Shown here in pieces: positions 11,050 to 23,045 of a stretch of 36,000 nt of DNA. This DNA comes from Apostichopus japonicus (taxonomy: Eukaryota > Echinodermata > Holothuroidea > Aspidochirotida > Stichopodidae), in NCBI RefSeq assembly GCF_037975245.1, contig NC_092581.1, positions 15,646,303 to 15,682,302 on the forward strand, written 5' to 3'. The notes beneath the pieces are model-generated. The model searched no databases and had not been told where the DNA came from. It saw only the letters and a program-made list of their open reading frames with translations. The translations under genes and the position numbers were made by a program. Numbering within the stretch: position 1 is the first letter of the stretch; every line of letters starts with the position of its first letter.

Positions 11050-13609
11050 CTCCAAACAGGTATTTAATAGCTTTCCAAATTTTTAAAACTTTCCTATGAC
11101 TACAAATTTGTTTGCGTCATATTTTCCCCTTTCTTTTTTACAATAAATCACTTCCCTCTAGTTTTGCTCGATCCAGGATATATGTTATGAAGAAAAAAAA
11201 CAGATATGCTATGAAGAAAAGCAACGAGTGATAGCTGTCCTTCCTGACAATGATAAAATTAAGGAATAGTGTGTGGCTATAACTTTTATCCGACTGTTAG
11301 AACCTCCGTCAGAAGACTTTACGATCTGACCGAATAGTTTTGTATAAAGCCGGAATCCATTTAAAAAAACCCAAAATCCAATAAAAATCTCTACGAGAAA
11401 TGAGATACAGCAGCAGGCTCTATGGCAAAATGTTCTGCTCAGCTTATATGTAACCCTCAAAGGTACTGACTAATCTGTGAGGTTAAAAAAATGGTACTCA
11501 GTCAGTGTATATAGCTAGACTACAAAGTTCCATTCAGATTTCTTGGATTTCATGAAATGATGAACATCCGGACAAACCCACAGACTGACTTCCTGTGTGG
11601 GGATCCACCAACCATACCTCTTCCCTACGGCATTATATACGTACAGTGGAAGACCATAATGCCACATAGCCCGATTATTTCCTGTCAATATTCAAATACC
11701 TAAGCTATTACCTCTCTCGTTAACATTTCTCTTCACCAATCATGGATAGTGATTCAAAGAATTAAAAGCTAGTAGAGAAATATTAAAAATATTTAAAAAC
11801 TGGAGAGATCTAGGTCGAGAACCTTCCGAAAGGATTCTTCCTCGATCTGCAATTTGTCGACCCCTTTTCGTGCTTTTCTTCTTAGTGGAGGTCGAGTTTA
11901 TAATGACCTTCTTCGAAGTAATAGGACGTGAAGTGTGCATACTTCATAGCTACCAACATAAACGCACAGTTTTACATACAATTAATATGGAGAATTCATG
12001 GTAAATTTTTTGTAACAAAAAATTATGCTAGTTATGAGAAAGATTTTGCCTTCTGTGTGCCTTCCATGCCATCAAGTTGTGCAAACAGAGAAGTGATTTT
12101 TGTTACAAAACATCGCAAATAAGGACCCACCCCCACTACCAGAGCTCCCTATGCAGCAAAGCGAATCCTACCATTTTTTACTATACCAGTCTACCGGTAT
12201 GCACTAACAGCAGTGATCGACAAACCCTACCCTAAGTAATAGCAGTCCCCTCCTCAGCTTTACTGCAGCTGATATTATACCACATCCACTATCAGTCCCC
12301 AACGGGAACCCTCCACCCCCTCCCCACCCTGGGGACTGATCCGACTCAACCATCCCTTCTATAGATACCAACTCCATCTAACTACAGGGTCTACCATTAG
12401 TCCCTTTTTGATTATCAATTATTAATTAAAACACACACTTCAAGTCAGTTCAATTGCTTGTGCAGTATCTTGATTTTTCAATGTGTGTAATTTTATGTCT
12501 GATAATATACAACTACTGCATATTCAACTAGCCCAACTAAAGCAATGAAGTTTGCTAACATTGTAGCTTCTATCATATCCATTTATTTCCGTCCAACCAG
12601 TTTTATAAAGTGTCGGTTGGTTTCCTTATTTGGCTTTTACGGCCTATCGCAGAGCGACATCCAAAACTTCTCACTCTAACAATCTTAAATATATATATGT
12701 ACCTAAAGTATTCTGCTCAGGGAAAATTTTCAGTATCGTAGGAAACCTGATATCCCAGAAACCTTTATTTCCTTAAAGCAGCATTTTGCGTCCTGGACTA
12801 TGATATTTCTCAACCTCACTGACTCCACTATGCCATAACGACATACATAACTAGCTTATCTATTTATATTTTACTTCAAATGGTGGCATAAAAGTCGAAA
12901 AAATTGCAACTTTCAACTTTGTTGTTCTCCAAGATATTTTCCGTTGGGAACCCAATAAACCTCGCCCATAATATGAATATTTAAACACTGCGAACGTCAT
13001 TGACAGATACGTAATATAACACCACGCTTGATTTGTGTACAGTCTATCTGGCAGTTGTACCAGGGAGTTGCATAACAACTCCCAACGCAAAGTCTTGAAT
13101 CTATTTTTAGCAACGGCTCATAACTAAACCTGCATCTCTGATTGGTTGAATTCAAACTAGTGGGTTTGGGAACTGAATGCGATTTAATTTTGTATGTGGA
13201 ATACTCGCCAATTAACGTTTTTGGCAGGGAAAAACTTGGCTAATATCTTAATTTGCTGTTTTTTGATTTGATGTATGTACAAAACTCGATGGACATGTCA
13301 AAAAAGTAGAAAACGGCGACCAAACGCAAAATGCTCATGAATAAACATACTATTCACTGATTGGTGGAATTCAAACTAGTGGATTTGGAGATATGAAAAC
13401 TTTGTCGAGGACACTTTTACTCGTTATCGATATAAATCGTTAATTACTCGCTAATTAACGCTCTTGGCAGGGTGAAACTTGGATGGTATCTTAGTTTGCT
13501 GTTTTATGATTGACACATGTAAAAAAATCGATGCACATGTTAAAAAGGTGGAAAAAAGCGACCCAACGCAAAATGCTGCTTTAACTATCGTTTTGGCCAA
13601 AAAACTCAC
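11050..13609 (-). other. Intron between linker exon and PH exon
   Basis: 2560-bp intron. Its donor end is occupied by the TTAA-ended element at 12773-13584. It also carries a perfect hairpin with arms ATCAGTCCCC (12291-12300) and GGGGACTGAT (12331-12340) around a C-rich loop. Nothing else is recognised. Confidence 0.8.
12773..13584. mobile_element. 812-bp TTAA-ended terminal-inverted-repeat element (MITE-like)
   Basis: Both ends carry the same 19-bp sequence in inverted orientation: TTAAAGCAGCATTTTGCGT at 12773-12791 and its exact complement at 13566-13584. TTAA is both the outer end and a possible target duplication, the pattern of piggyBac-type transposition. Inside, the right half is two diverged direct copies (13139-13333 and 13358-13577) that each start TGATTGG(T)TGAATTCAAACTA and end near AACGCAAAATGCT. 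There is no transposase frame, so it is non-autonomous. The right end lies 25 bp inside the intron from the donor of the linker exon at 13610. Arms beyond the 19 bp do not match each other. Confidence 0.75.
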
Positions 13610-14743
13610 CTCATCGTGGTAGAAGAACTCCTGTAGATCCTGATCCCCTTTGGACATGGTCTCACTTGAGGTCAAAGTACTACCGTCGCCATGGTGACTT
13701 AAGCTACTGCACTCGCTGCCACTGGTAATGCCCTCTGAGAGACGCTTCTTCCATTTCGGTATATCCGATGCGGTCCCACACGACGACTTGGACGCCACCG
13801 ATCGGTCGTCTCCGGTCGAAGGTAGACCGTCTATCGTTTCGTCGAGTGTCTGCATCTGCAGGTGAACCTCGTAGGCCTGTAAGAGCGAGTTCGTTTCTTC
13901 CAGTACCCGCTGGGCCTCGTCCAGACTGTTCTTGTTGGCGTTATCCTTCACGTGGACCCGGGTGAAGAATTTCTCGCTGAAACTGGTAGACCTCTTGGCT
14001 TTGTTTTTCGTCTTCGTCTTGTTCCCACGACCGAAGAAAGACTGCCCCTCCACCTTCAGTCGAGTCCTAATGCCAGACTTTCTGTCATTTTTTAATTCCT
14101 TTTCGGGTGTCGTAGGGGTGATCTGGGAGACGCTGTTTGCCGTCTTGAAATTTTGGGCGTTCGCTGCCACGAACTTGGCGCTCTTCAAGACACCATTGTT
14201 TATGCCCGCGTCCATTTGAGATGCGCTTAAATACCCGCTGCCCCTCCCCGGGCTCCCACTTAGCTGTCTGACCAATTCATGGTGCTCGTCGGCACTCGGA
14301 CTGCTGGAGGCAATATCCAGCTCGGGGTGGCTTCCGTGCCTGGACGGTTTCGACTTGGATGCTTTAAGGGTGGAGTCGTCAAAGTCCTCCGATTTACCGT
14401 CCTCCGTATCCATGTTTTCGTAGTAAGACCTCTGCAGGGCCTCGCGGTTCTTTCCGGAGTATGTCGCATATTTCAACTTGCGCTGATCTTTGCGGTTTGC
14501 GATGGCCTTTCGGACGCTGCCAGAGACGGGGACGGAATCTGTTTTCTTGTCCGGCAGGGCCAGGGTAGAGAAGAGGCCCGTCTGACCCGGACGGGAGCCA
14601 TCTTTGCGTCCGTTCACCATCGCAGGGCTGTGATTGGTGGACGTGTTGCCTTGATCGTCCACGGTCTGCAGACCTGTCGGTAATTCAACGCTCAGCAACA
14701 ACTGTAAAGAATCTGAAGCCACTTGTGTTTCTTCTCTGGTTGG
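13610..14743 (-). CDS. TIAM1: Large linker exon between WH1 and PH domains
   Basis: This 1134-nt exon (378 codons, phase 0 in and out) has the acceptor TCTATTTGCAG before PTREETQVASDS and the donor GATGAG/GTGAGT after EFFYHDE. It is much richer in G+C than the flanking introns and is open throughout. The protein is low in hydrophobic residues and rich in Ser, Lys, Asp and Thr, hence probably disordered. It holds possible phospho-motifs (SPSADEHHE, SGSPGRGSGY, KRSTSFSEKF), a very basic stretch (GNKTKTKNKAKRS) at about residues 240-255, and one predicted helix (SLDEAQRVLEETNSLLQAYE) at about 272-292. No known fold is evident. In TIAM and Still life the segment before the first PH is likewise long, polar and poorly conserved, so identity rests on strand, phase and position in the exon chain. 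An antisense frame at 14279-14683 is a shadow. Confidence 0.85.
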
Positions 14744-16882
14744 CTGCAAATAGACAAAAAAGAGACAAATTTAAAGTGACCGAATGGCTTTTTGTTCCCC
14801 TGACCGTAATGCATATATGTCCAGCAGTGGTTCATTGTCGATTCCCGTTGTCTTCACCAGAACAACAAGTGATGTCCAGAACGATATTACAATTGATCAA
14901 ATTAGCGAGCACCTAATGAAATACTTTTGATGCTAAAAGTTTTGTCGCATATTTCAATTTTTTCCAACGTATTATTAATCTTACGCAAGAAAGCAATTCA
15001 AAAGAGTGATTCCAAGTTTTCAACTTCTTCGCAGGATGAAATGAAACCAAAAATAACCAGTCAAACAAACACAGAACATTTATAGTACAAAGGTATTTTA
15101 GTACCAAATCATGAAATAAAGAATACATTACCAGAGGCAGATAGGCAAAGTCTGCTTCAATGTTATTAAGTATTATGTGCTTGGTGGAATGGTACACCTC
15201 ACCACGATTTTGTTCTCCAAAGAAATTTTTTCAACCGAATGTATAACACCACAGCAGTGCCTGTAGGACGATCGCAGAAACTACACCTTCCAATATTTGG
15301 CTGGTTATAACTTAAATTAACTCAAATTCATAAAGTCTACCGAAAAGTCAAAACCAGTCACAAATGTGACATAGTCCCGATACTTTAAGCCCATTCCCGA
15401 GAGGGTGTCTAATCCGATGGATCCTACTGTGATATATGTGGCAAGTAGAAACTCTTTCATATATACAGACTACAGAGATGAAATGTGAACCAGCCTTGAT
15501 AAGCTGAAAAGGAAATGATTTGATTTTGTACCTGGATAATTAAACTGTTTTAACAGTGCTTTTATAAACAATCACGGGAATGACTAATAGATTAACCAGG
15601 GACAAAATAAAACAGTACGAACCGCCTGATCTTTTAAAGAGGTACGTACATGCACCTTCCATTCTCTTTAATAAAGGATATCAACCAAGGCTGAGAATTT
15701 GAAAAGGATGTTTAACGCAGATTGCAAAACCACCCTCTACGTTTGACCCGACTTCCATCTTGTTAGCTTATTCCGTCGCTGACAGATATAAAAAAATTTG
15801 GAAATTTATTTCGTGTCATTTCAGATAAGTATACTGCACAATAATTTGTGATGCCGATATTGATGCCGTTGATTGTCAACAAGTACCTCGGAATAATAAC
15901 TTGCGTCACTAGATGTTATTTCATGTCGGTGAATTGGTTAAGGTGTCATTGAGTGATTTCACCACAAGTATACAAATGTTTTCATTTATGAAGCAGTCCT
16001 AGATGTGGCAGTGAAAAATAATGGAAACCCCCCAAAAATACTTTCTTTTTTATTTGTGATTAAAATAATATTTGATTGTGATTTAAGTATTTGAGATTCA
16101 TAACTTTGAATATTGAATATTTTTATATTGTGAATATATTATATCATATTTTATGATATATATTTATATATTATATATATGATATTATATATTATACTTT
16201 TAATATTGAAACTAATCAATAAACTTGCACAGTACATGTTTACAATGTACTGATTTTATCATAAACAAAAAATAAATAACTGTTGTGTTCTTTTTGGTAG
16301 TTGGCCTCCTCTTGTAACAGGATCTCTGTTGTTTCCTCTTATTTTTTTGTCCTGTTTTTTGGTTGTTTTTCAAGACTATAATGAGCTCACAAATGGACCA
16401 AGAGAGTGGACTGAGCTAAAGTGAAAAGTTACCTTTCATTCTGTTTGATCTGTATCAAATCAATACACAGAAGCAGACTGTCTGAAGGTTTAAAACCTGA
16501 TCAATTATCACGTCTTCACCTGTTTAACTCGTCAACCGATTTTGTGGGCTTACTCTAGATTTAATAAATGGGTCAACTTATATAAAAACCTTCCATGAAT
16601 GTCAAATTATGGTGAACATAGAGGAGAGATAATGTGATCTTGATTCACCTGTTAATGCTGCAGAAAGTTATTCTGATGGCAGAAAATGTGATACTTATAT
16701 TGAGGAGAAAAATATTCCACAGTTTAATAATGGAAGACAAATATATATTAGTTGAAAGCGAGAGTATCGCAGCTGTGATCTGTGATGTAATCTGCTTCAA
16801 TTTTCTGAAAAAGCTTTACTTAGGCTACTAAAAGTCTTACTCTTGATTTATCCTTGAAACCTGGTACATTTGTAATTTTGAG

Positions 16883-17240
16883 TTAAAGGCATTGAAGACC
16901 CGCCCGAAACTGCGTGCCGCGCTCTAAAAAAGTTAACTTTCCGTTCCTTGCAAGTGAAGTTTTCTGCTTGTCGCTACAAAATGCAGACAGTAATGAAACG
17001 TGATACCTTGTTATCTTTAGCTGGACCTGAGATGTCCATCGCTGTATCATTTATATGGGTATTGACAGCAGCTGTATGTACTAACTGTACACAAGCGTCT
17101 AATTACCGAAGGTAGCAAGCTGTGTGCGTATTTTCTGGGATCGATGGTGGTGTCTAACACTTCTGTTACACCTCATTCAAAACTAGGTCAGATTACCGGC
17201 ATTAGACGTTTCTTTTTGCGCGAGTCTTCACACCCTTTAA
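16883..17240. mobile_element. 358-bp TTAA-ended inverted-repeat element (MITE-like)
   Basis: The left end TTAAAGGCATTGAAGAC (from 16883) and the right end GTCTTCACACCCTTTAA (to 17240) are imperfect inverted repeats, about 14 of 17 bases pairing, both ending in TTAA. The interior is clearly richer in G+C and CpG (for example CCCGCCCGAAACTGCGTGCC) than the intron around it, which marks it as inserted DNA. No coding frame is present. The composition and ends fit a piggyBac-like non-autonomous element. I have the impression this is a repeated sequence in echinoderm genomes but cannot verify that here. Confidence 0.65.
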
Positions 17241-18532
17241 CTGTCGATATTCTCTGTATTTAACAATTTTGTTTCTTATTTCTTGTTCAAAAACTTATCC
17301 TCTTTTGGATGGAAGACGTCAATATTACAAAGAAAACCAAAGACATTTTCAGCGTAATGAGAGCCCCAAAATGAAATCATTTTGTCTGTTGCAGAAGGTA
17401 ACTTACAAATTAACAGAAATATGAAAACAATATTATCCCCATGAAATAAAATGCCATGAGGATGTGGGTTTGCCCTATAGAGATGCCAGAACCATTTTTC
17501 TGCCGTTTTGCTAAAGCAATCAACTTCAACAATCAACTAAAAGTAGATACCAACTCTACATCAATCATCTTTGAAGTGTATATAAATGACAGTAATATCT
17601 TTTGTGATTAACTAATAACCACTGTTATCAAGAAATCACTCATCTGGACACAACTTTGGGACAAATCTTAGCAAAGTCGCCGCGCCCGAACAAAACTGAC
17701 TGTCCGTTCTGAGGAGACGCAAACGCCGATATGATCTGGCATCTGTCCAAATTAAATCATCTCAAAATATGTCGTGTACTTAAACACCGTCTCTATTAAA
17801 TCATACATGTACTGTATGTAACAATCTCAAAAATCTCGTTATGCACGTGAAATTTAAAACAAAATTCCACATCCTGAAGATTTTCCGAGACTTGAAGTAT
17901 TCTTCGGCTATTTAAACACAGGCAAACTGACTGACCGCAGAGAATACAAATAAATGATGCGTGACAGCCAAAAAGGGGAATTCCCTTAACTACCCAAGTT
18001 AATAAAACAAACATAAGAAAACAAGAGAAACGCATCAACGTTGTCACATGATCTTCAAAAGCGAAAAACGTTGATTGCATAAAACAAATTTTCTGCATTC
18101 CTAGATGAAGACAAACAGAATTGTAAACTCAATGGTGGGGTTACAGGGTGGGGGGGGGGAAACCTTCCCCAAACTTTTTCCCAGACCTTGAGTTGGCTTT
18201 TTAATCCAATTCGGTCGGCTATTTGGTTGGTTATGCCACGTGCAGTGCTGACAACTCTGCGATACTTTTATGCTTATTGATAATGTCATTATACGCAGGC
18301 TGTAAAGAATATGGACCCAATTGTGACGATCCTTATTTAAATCCGTAATGGGCTAGTACTGGTAAACCTCTACTAGTATTAACCAATGTGACAGTGCCAT
18401 AGAGTACCTATGCCCTTTAAGATTATCCAGCTTGGCTGTATTGAGAGAAACACTGATATAGACATGGGGAAATTTGTTGACCGGTTTGCCACCTATGAGA
18501 GTTATTTCAGTTAATAAATCTGGCAACGTATC

Positions 18533-18567
18533 TGAAAATGTAAAATTACATTTAAATTACATTTTCA
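18533..18567. repeat. Short perfect hairpin
   Basis: Arms TGAAAATGTAA (18533-18543) and TTACATTTTCA (18557-18567) around a 13-base AT-rich loop. It lies next to a foldback and may be the remnant of a small element. Confidence 0.7.
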
Positions 18568-18626
18568 AATACACAACTAGTGCTGGGAAATAGCCTATAA
18601 ATATCACACCATATTACAGGGGCTTA

Positions 18627-18746
18627 TAAACTCCAATAATTTCTCAAAGGGGAGGGAGATACCCCCTCCCATTAGACGGCTCTCCCGGGTTTGACCCCCC
18701 TTCCCCTTCCCCTTTCACACAGTTAATCTCCCCTGTGTGGAGTTTA
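18627..18746. repeat. Foldback with G/C-rich centre
   Basis: Arms are TAAACTCC (18627-18634) plus AGGGGAG (18648-18654) on the left and CTCCCCT (18728-18734) plus GGAGTTTA (18739-18746) on the right, so two paired blocks line up in order. The centre has further complementary GGGAGGG and CCCCTCCC tracts. Probably a degraded inverted-repeat element. Confidence 0.6.
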
Positions 18747-18913
18747 ATTTTTTAAGTTTAATACATCTGGCTATATAAAAGGATGATGCAATTGACACTA
18801 GATTGCTGAGCTTCCTTTGTAATTTCCAAATAAGTTTTTTATAAAATATATATGAAGGAAGGGAATGGAATTTGATATAGTGGTTTGACTAAGTCAAAGT
18901 GCATTGACATTTA

Positions 18914-19034
18914 TTAAAGGGAAACAGTCTGAATGTGTTTTGATTTCGTTGAGAAATCAACAGCATGATTACAACAAGGAAGATTTGAAACACATTCACA
19001 TTTTCATATGCAATTTCATGTGCCTTCCCTTTAA
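18914..19034. mobile_element. 121-bp TTAA-ended hairpin element (MITE-like)
   Basis: Perfect 10-bp ends TTAAAGGGAA (18914-18923) and TTCCCTTTAA (19025-19034), with a second perfect pair inside, GAATGTGTTT (18931-18940) and AAACACATTC (18988-18997). Ends in TTAA resemble the two larger elements in this gene. Too small to code for anything. Confidence 0.7.
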
Positions 19035-19254
19035 ATATGCATATATTCATTAACATATGTATTTACATATGCACATGCATATGCATTACATATTTAGAGA
19101 TACAGATAGGTGTCCAGCTTTATTGTTGATAAACTTATTACGAAAAGCAATTTACTGTTGTTTGCTTAATTCGTATTTTTTTTTCTATTCCTTTCCCTGC
19201 TTCAGCATGTTCTACTTTGTTTGGCCTTGAGGCTTCTGATATCACTTCCTCTCA

Positions 19255-19327
19255 CAGGTATACGTGCTGGTGCAGGTATACGTGCAGGACGCAGGTATAC
19301 GTGCAGGTATATGTGCAGGTATACATG
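19255..19327 (+). repeat. 12-bp minisatellite, CAGGTATACGTG
   Basis: Five to six imperfect copies of CAGGTATACGTG, with ACGTG, ATGTG and ACATG variants and short interruptions. The unit is divisible by three, so a spurious open frame crosses it. I do not regard that frame as a gene. Confidence 0.85.
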
Positions 19328-20589
19328 TTGTACAATACACTTTAATGATATGTGTATATTGTATATCATTGTGATGTTTATACATCATTGTTGTGGAAAA
19401 ATAAACAGAAAAAAGAATAAATGGAAATGAAATAAAGTAAAATCAAATCAAATAAAAACTTTAAAAAAAATAAATACATAGTTCCAAGAAAAGGTGTGGA
19501 AAAACATTTCCCAATGTAAGCAAGGTAACTGAATATTTGAGCAACTTATATGTAACTGTCTACTAACAAACAAATCTAGAGCTATCATGGAAGGAGATAT
19601 TTTGCGAATCTGGAAGGGAGGATCTTCTAATAGCTAGGGGTGTGGAAATATGTTTGTATTCTCCTGGACAATCCTTGCAAGGTGCTTTCAGTATCTCAAA
19701 GCTGAATCGTGAGCTAGCTTGCAACTTTGTGCCAATCTTACAAATGAAGCCATTTTTTTTTTTTTGTATCGCTGAATATCAAGCCCTCAATTTAAGTAAG
19801 AGATTGAAACGCCTTAATCTTTCTAAGAGATAAGACACCCTCTAAATCTAACAGAGAGATTTATGTGCTTACAACCACTTAGCTGTAACCAATAACGAGT
19901 TTAATATTTTGACTGTTAAGATTAATACAGAAGATTCTGTGTCCCACAGACTTAATCTTCTGTTTAGATATTTTTCAGTTATAAACCGTTTCAGGTTGGT
20001 GCCTAAATTTCATTGTTCCTGATGTGACTCTGCTGGGTTTAAAGTATGATTATGTCTTCAGGTAGAATAAAACATTTATCTTTTCATGTAACATGCATTA
20101 CAAGATCACTCAAAAATTGTTAGTTACACAAATCTTAGACAAAAACATTTGTTTAATAATAAAGTTTGTTTAATAATTTGTTTAATGATAAAGTATTTGT
20201 TGTTTTTCTTTAAACAAAATATGAATGCTTAAAATTGTCTCTCAGGTCAATTTAAACAACAAATTCTGGTGATGATTTAAAACAAACTTAATCCTGAAAC
20301 AGTTTTCAAAATATTTATAAGGAAATGTTAACTTTTAATATTCTGCTGACTTATTTCAAAAGGAAGCGATGGATTTAACTTTTCACTCACAACAATTTAT
20401 CAACTTTAAGAGTGGAACAAAAACATTTGACATAACATGTTAATAAATACTTAAAATTTCTTGCGTACATCACTCTTCGGAAACTTGTGCAGAAGCAGAC
20501 TTCTATGTTACCACGATACCCAGCAGGGTAGATTGAAGAAGGAAAAACCACTGGGAGAAGGATTATGATTTCAATTGTTAATCATAGAT

Positions 20590-21015
20590 GGTAGAGTAAA
20601 AGGCTCTAAACAGCTGGGACGAGTACTGAAGCTTGTGCTCTGTTCCTGTTATGAGTATGAGTTACAAGTACAGACTTATGTGAGAATTGAGTACAAGGCT
20701 CTAAACACAAGTACAGACTTATGTGAGAATTGAGAACGAGGCTCTAAACACAAGTACAGACTTATGTGAGAATTGAGTACAAGGCTCTAAACACAAGTAC
20801 AGACTTATGTGAGAAATGAGTACAAGGCTCTAAACACCAAGATGAGTACTCAAGCTTGCACTCTGTACCTGTAATAAGTATGATTTACAAGTACAGACTT
20901 ATGTGAGAATTGAGTACAAGGCTCTAAACACAAGTACAGACTAATGTGAGAATTGAGTACAAGGCTCTAAACAGCCAGGACGAGTACTCTAGCTTGCACT
21001 CTGTACCTGTGCCAG
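20590..21015 (+). repeat. Nested tandem array: 43-bp units inside a longer unit
   Basis: A 43-bp unit (AAGTACAGACTTATGTGAGA, then ATTGAGTACAAGGCTCTAAACAC split across copies) starts at 20666, 20709, 20752 and 20795, and twice more after about 20889. Between the blocks lies a second sequence, present three times (near 20605, 20835 and 20970), of the form GA(C/T)GAGTACT..AGCTTG(C/T)(A/G)CTCTGT. The array is therefore of higher order: spacer plus 43-mers (four, then two), then a final spacer. Confidence 0.92.
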
Positions 21016-22721
21016 ATTTCCAACAGTCCCCCGAGTATGAGTACAAGTCCATGAGGGTGAGTACAAATTAAAAGCGACTATGTTAGAATACAAATATGAG
21101 TATCCACCCACAACAAGTCTGATGCATTCCAAACATTTTTGCTTTACAACTTAGTCTGGCATAAATCTACAGATTGTAGAACATAAAAGTACATTTGATA
21201 AAACAGTACCAAGATTATTTTAAACTATTACAGATACATGTCAGCATTAAATATTCCTTTGTTTTACATTTCAACAGCAAAAAACAGAAAACAAATATTC
21301 AAAAACTCACCTTTGATGGTGAAAGTCTCAGTAAAAGAGCACACACCAAATGCCGAAACTTAACTCCATGCCATTACACTAGAATGTTTGTATGTAAGTA
21401 TGCAGCACACATGCACTTAGACATCTAGGCAAAATATATTTATTTTTATCTCAATTAAAAAAAGTTATGCTGGAGCTCCTACCAGATGTGTGCGATTAAT
21501 TCAATATCCCTTGGTCTAATTAGGGTCATGTCTCTCAACGAGACCTCTAATTTCAAAATGTGTCGATGATCGTTGATGCCGTGAGGGCTTGAGGATAGAC
21601 CACTACCATAAAGGAAGTGAACAGGAAGGAAAGAACCGATATGAGATTTAAAGACTGGTCAATTGGCTTCTTTGTTGAAAAGAGGCAGTGATAAGTAGAC
21701 AAGAAAAAAAAAAACACTCTGCCCAAACAAACCCGATATGTTTTTCAAATAAGACCAGTAATTATTGATATCTTTATATTAACGGTATCTTTGTATTAAT
21801 GAGTAAGCCGTGCTCTTTGTGGTACGTAGGCCACATTTTGAACAAAGGACAGACAGAAGACAGATTAAGTCAGATGGACAAAAAAATCATCTTTAATGTC
21901 ATATTCAAAATGAAATGAAATATTGAAAGAGAAAACAAACGTGAAAAAAAAACTGAAACAGACACAAAGGAGATCAAATATTGAAGTCAGACAAAAGTTT
22001 TCTGCCTTTTTTGGTTTCAAGTTGCAAATTAGTTAGTCTTCATGAAAGAACAAGTGAAACACCAAAGTTACGTCCAGTCGGTTTGCAACACATAATAGCT
22101 GAGTACTTTTAACTTTTCTGGGGGTTGAACAGGGGAGGGGTGCACTGTGCAGGCCCCTACTGTATATACCTCACAATAGGGTACATTCTTAACTTCACTA
22201 ACTTCTCAAAGTAAACCCTATCTAAGACAATGTCAAAACAACTAAACCACAGAAAGAAAGAAAAAAAAGTTTTTGCCGTCAGCTTGCAACTTCGACATCG
22301 CAACTGTTTGCGTCAAGTTCACTCATGTATGGTAAATTATAAACTGTGTCAAATTTCAATAATTACCAATATCTCGGAAATTCTTTCAAGAAAGAATCCC
22401 ATTTAAATTTCACCAGAATATTTAGAATATGTGTTCCTCTTTTCATCTATGCCAAAATACCTAGAAACGACTGCAAGCCAACGGAGGATTCTTTTTAATA
22501 GGTCTCTGCCATTTGTCAGACTCTACAGAAGAGTGGATCCCCACACATAGAGATGTTTCAGTGACTTAAACCTGGAGTACACATAACACCCTAGAATATC
22601 GAACACTTCCTGACCTTTCAAAACGACGAAACAAAATAATCTACCACAATTGGTGACATCCTGGCACAGAAAAATACCACTAATTACCAAGCCACAGACA
22701 AAAACAATAATTCCTCTACAG

Positions 22722-22823
22722 GTGTGTGAGAGCCTGCTGCCCTCTTCTTTGGTGTATGTGGTGTACGGGACAACAGCTCTCAATCAAACAAAGGAGGACT
22801 GTCCCCACAAGACAAAAGAAAAG
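22722..22823. other. Coding-like island, strand unresolved
   Basis: A short G+C-richer stretch. On the plus strand it has a good acceptor (TTCCTCTACAG) and donor (AAAAG/GTAATT) around 102 nt in one open frame reading VCESLLPSSLVYVVYGTTAL and so on. On the minus strand, which would suit the TIAM gene, a phase-0 reading from about 22776 gives LLSRTPHTPKKRAAGSHTP with weaker splice sites (GATTGAGAG acceptor, CCT/GTAGAG donor). Neither peptide is recognisable. It could be a small linker exon of the minus gene, an exon of an unknown plus-strand transcript, or chance. Confidence 0.25.
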
Positions 22824-22942
22824 GTAATTTAAAGCTTCAAATGCAGGTTTGTTTTCTTAGTTTGCTGGCAATTCTTCCAAAGTTACAGAGCATAACTTAA
22901 AATAAGGTTGCAATATATGACCAACCAAGCAAAGACATCCTT

Positions 22943-23045
22943 CTACAATTCTTATGAAATTATGAAATTATTTCCCCCCTGTGAAATTATTTCTTATGAA
23001 TATTGGAAATTATGAAATTATGAACTTATGAAATTATTTCCACCC
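22943..23045 (+). repeat. Short GAAATTATG / TTATGAAATTATTTCC repeats
   Basis: Several close copies of TTATGAAATTAT, ending twice in TTTCCCCCCTGTG or TTTCCACCCTG. An imperfect low-complexity tandem region in the intron. Confidence 0.8.

Noticed and set aside
10516-11086. Plus-strand frames of 112 and 144 codons
   Set aside because: They are antisense shadows of the minus-strand PH exon at 10716-11049, which has splice sites and clear homology.
13768-14683. Plus-strand frames of 65, 95 and 134 codons, and a minus-strand frame of 69 codons at 14260-14469
   Set aside because: Shadows within the GC-rich linker exon, in other frames of a 378-codon open exon that fits the gene's phase chain.
16120-16200. 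AT-rich palindromic block as an origin or matrix attachment site
   Set aside because: Simple AT repeats are expected in such introns and nothing specific supports either function.
19221-19430. Plus frame with IRAG / CRYTC repeats
   Set aside because: Produced by the 12-bp minisatellite, with no domain or splice support.
20590-21015. CRISPR-like regular repeat
   Set aside because: Units are directly tandem with no unique spacers, and the setting is an animal intron.
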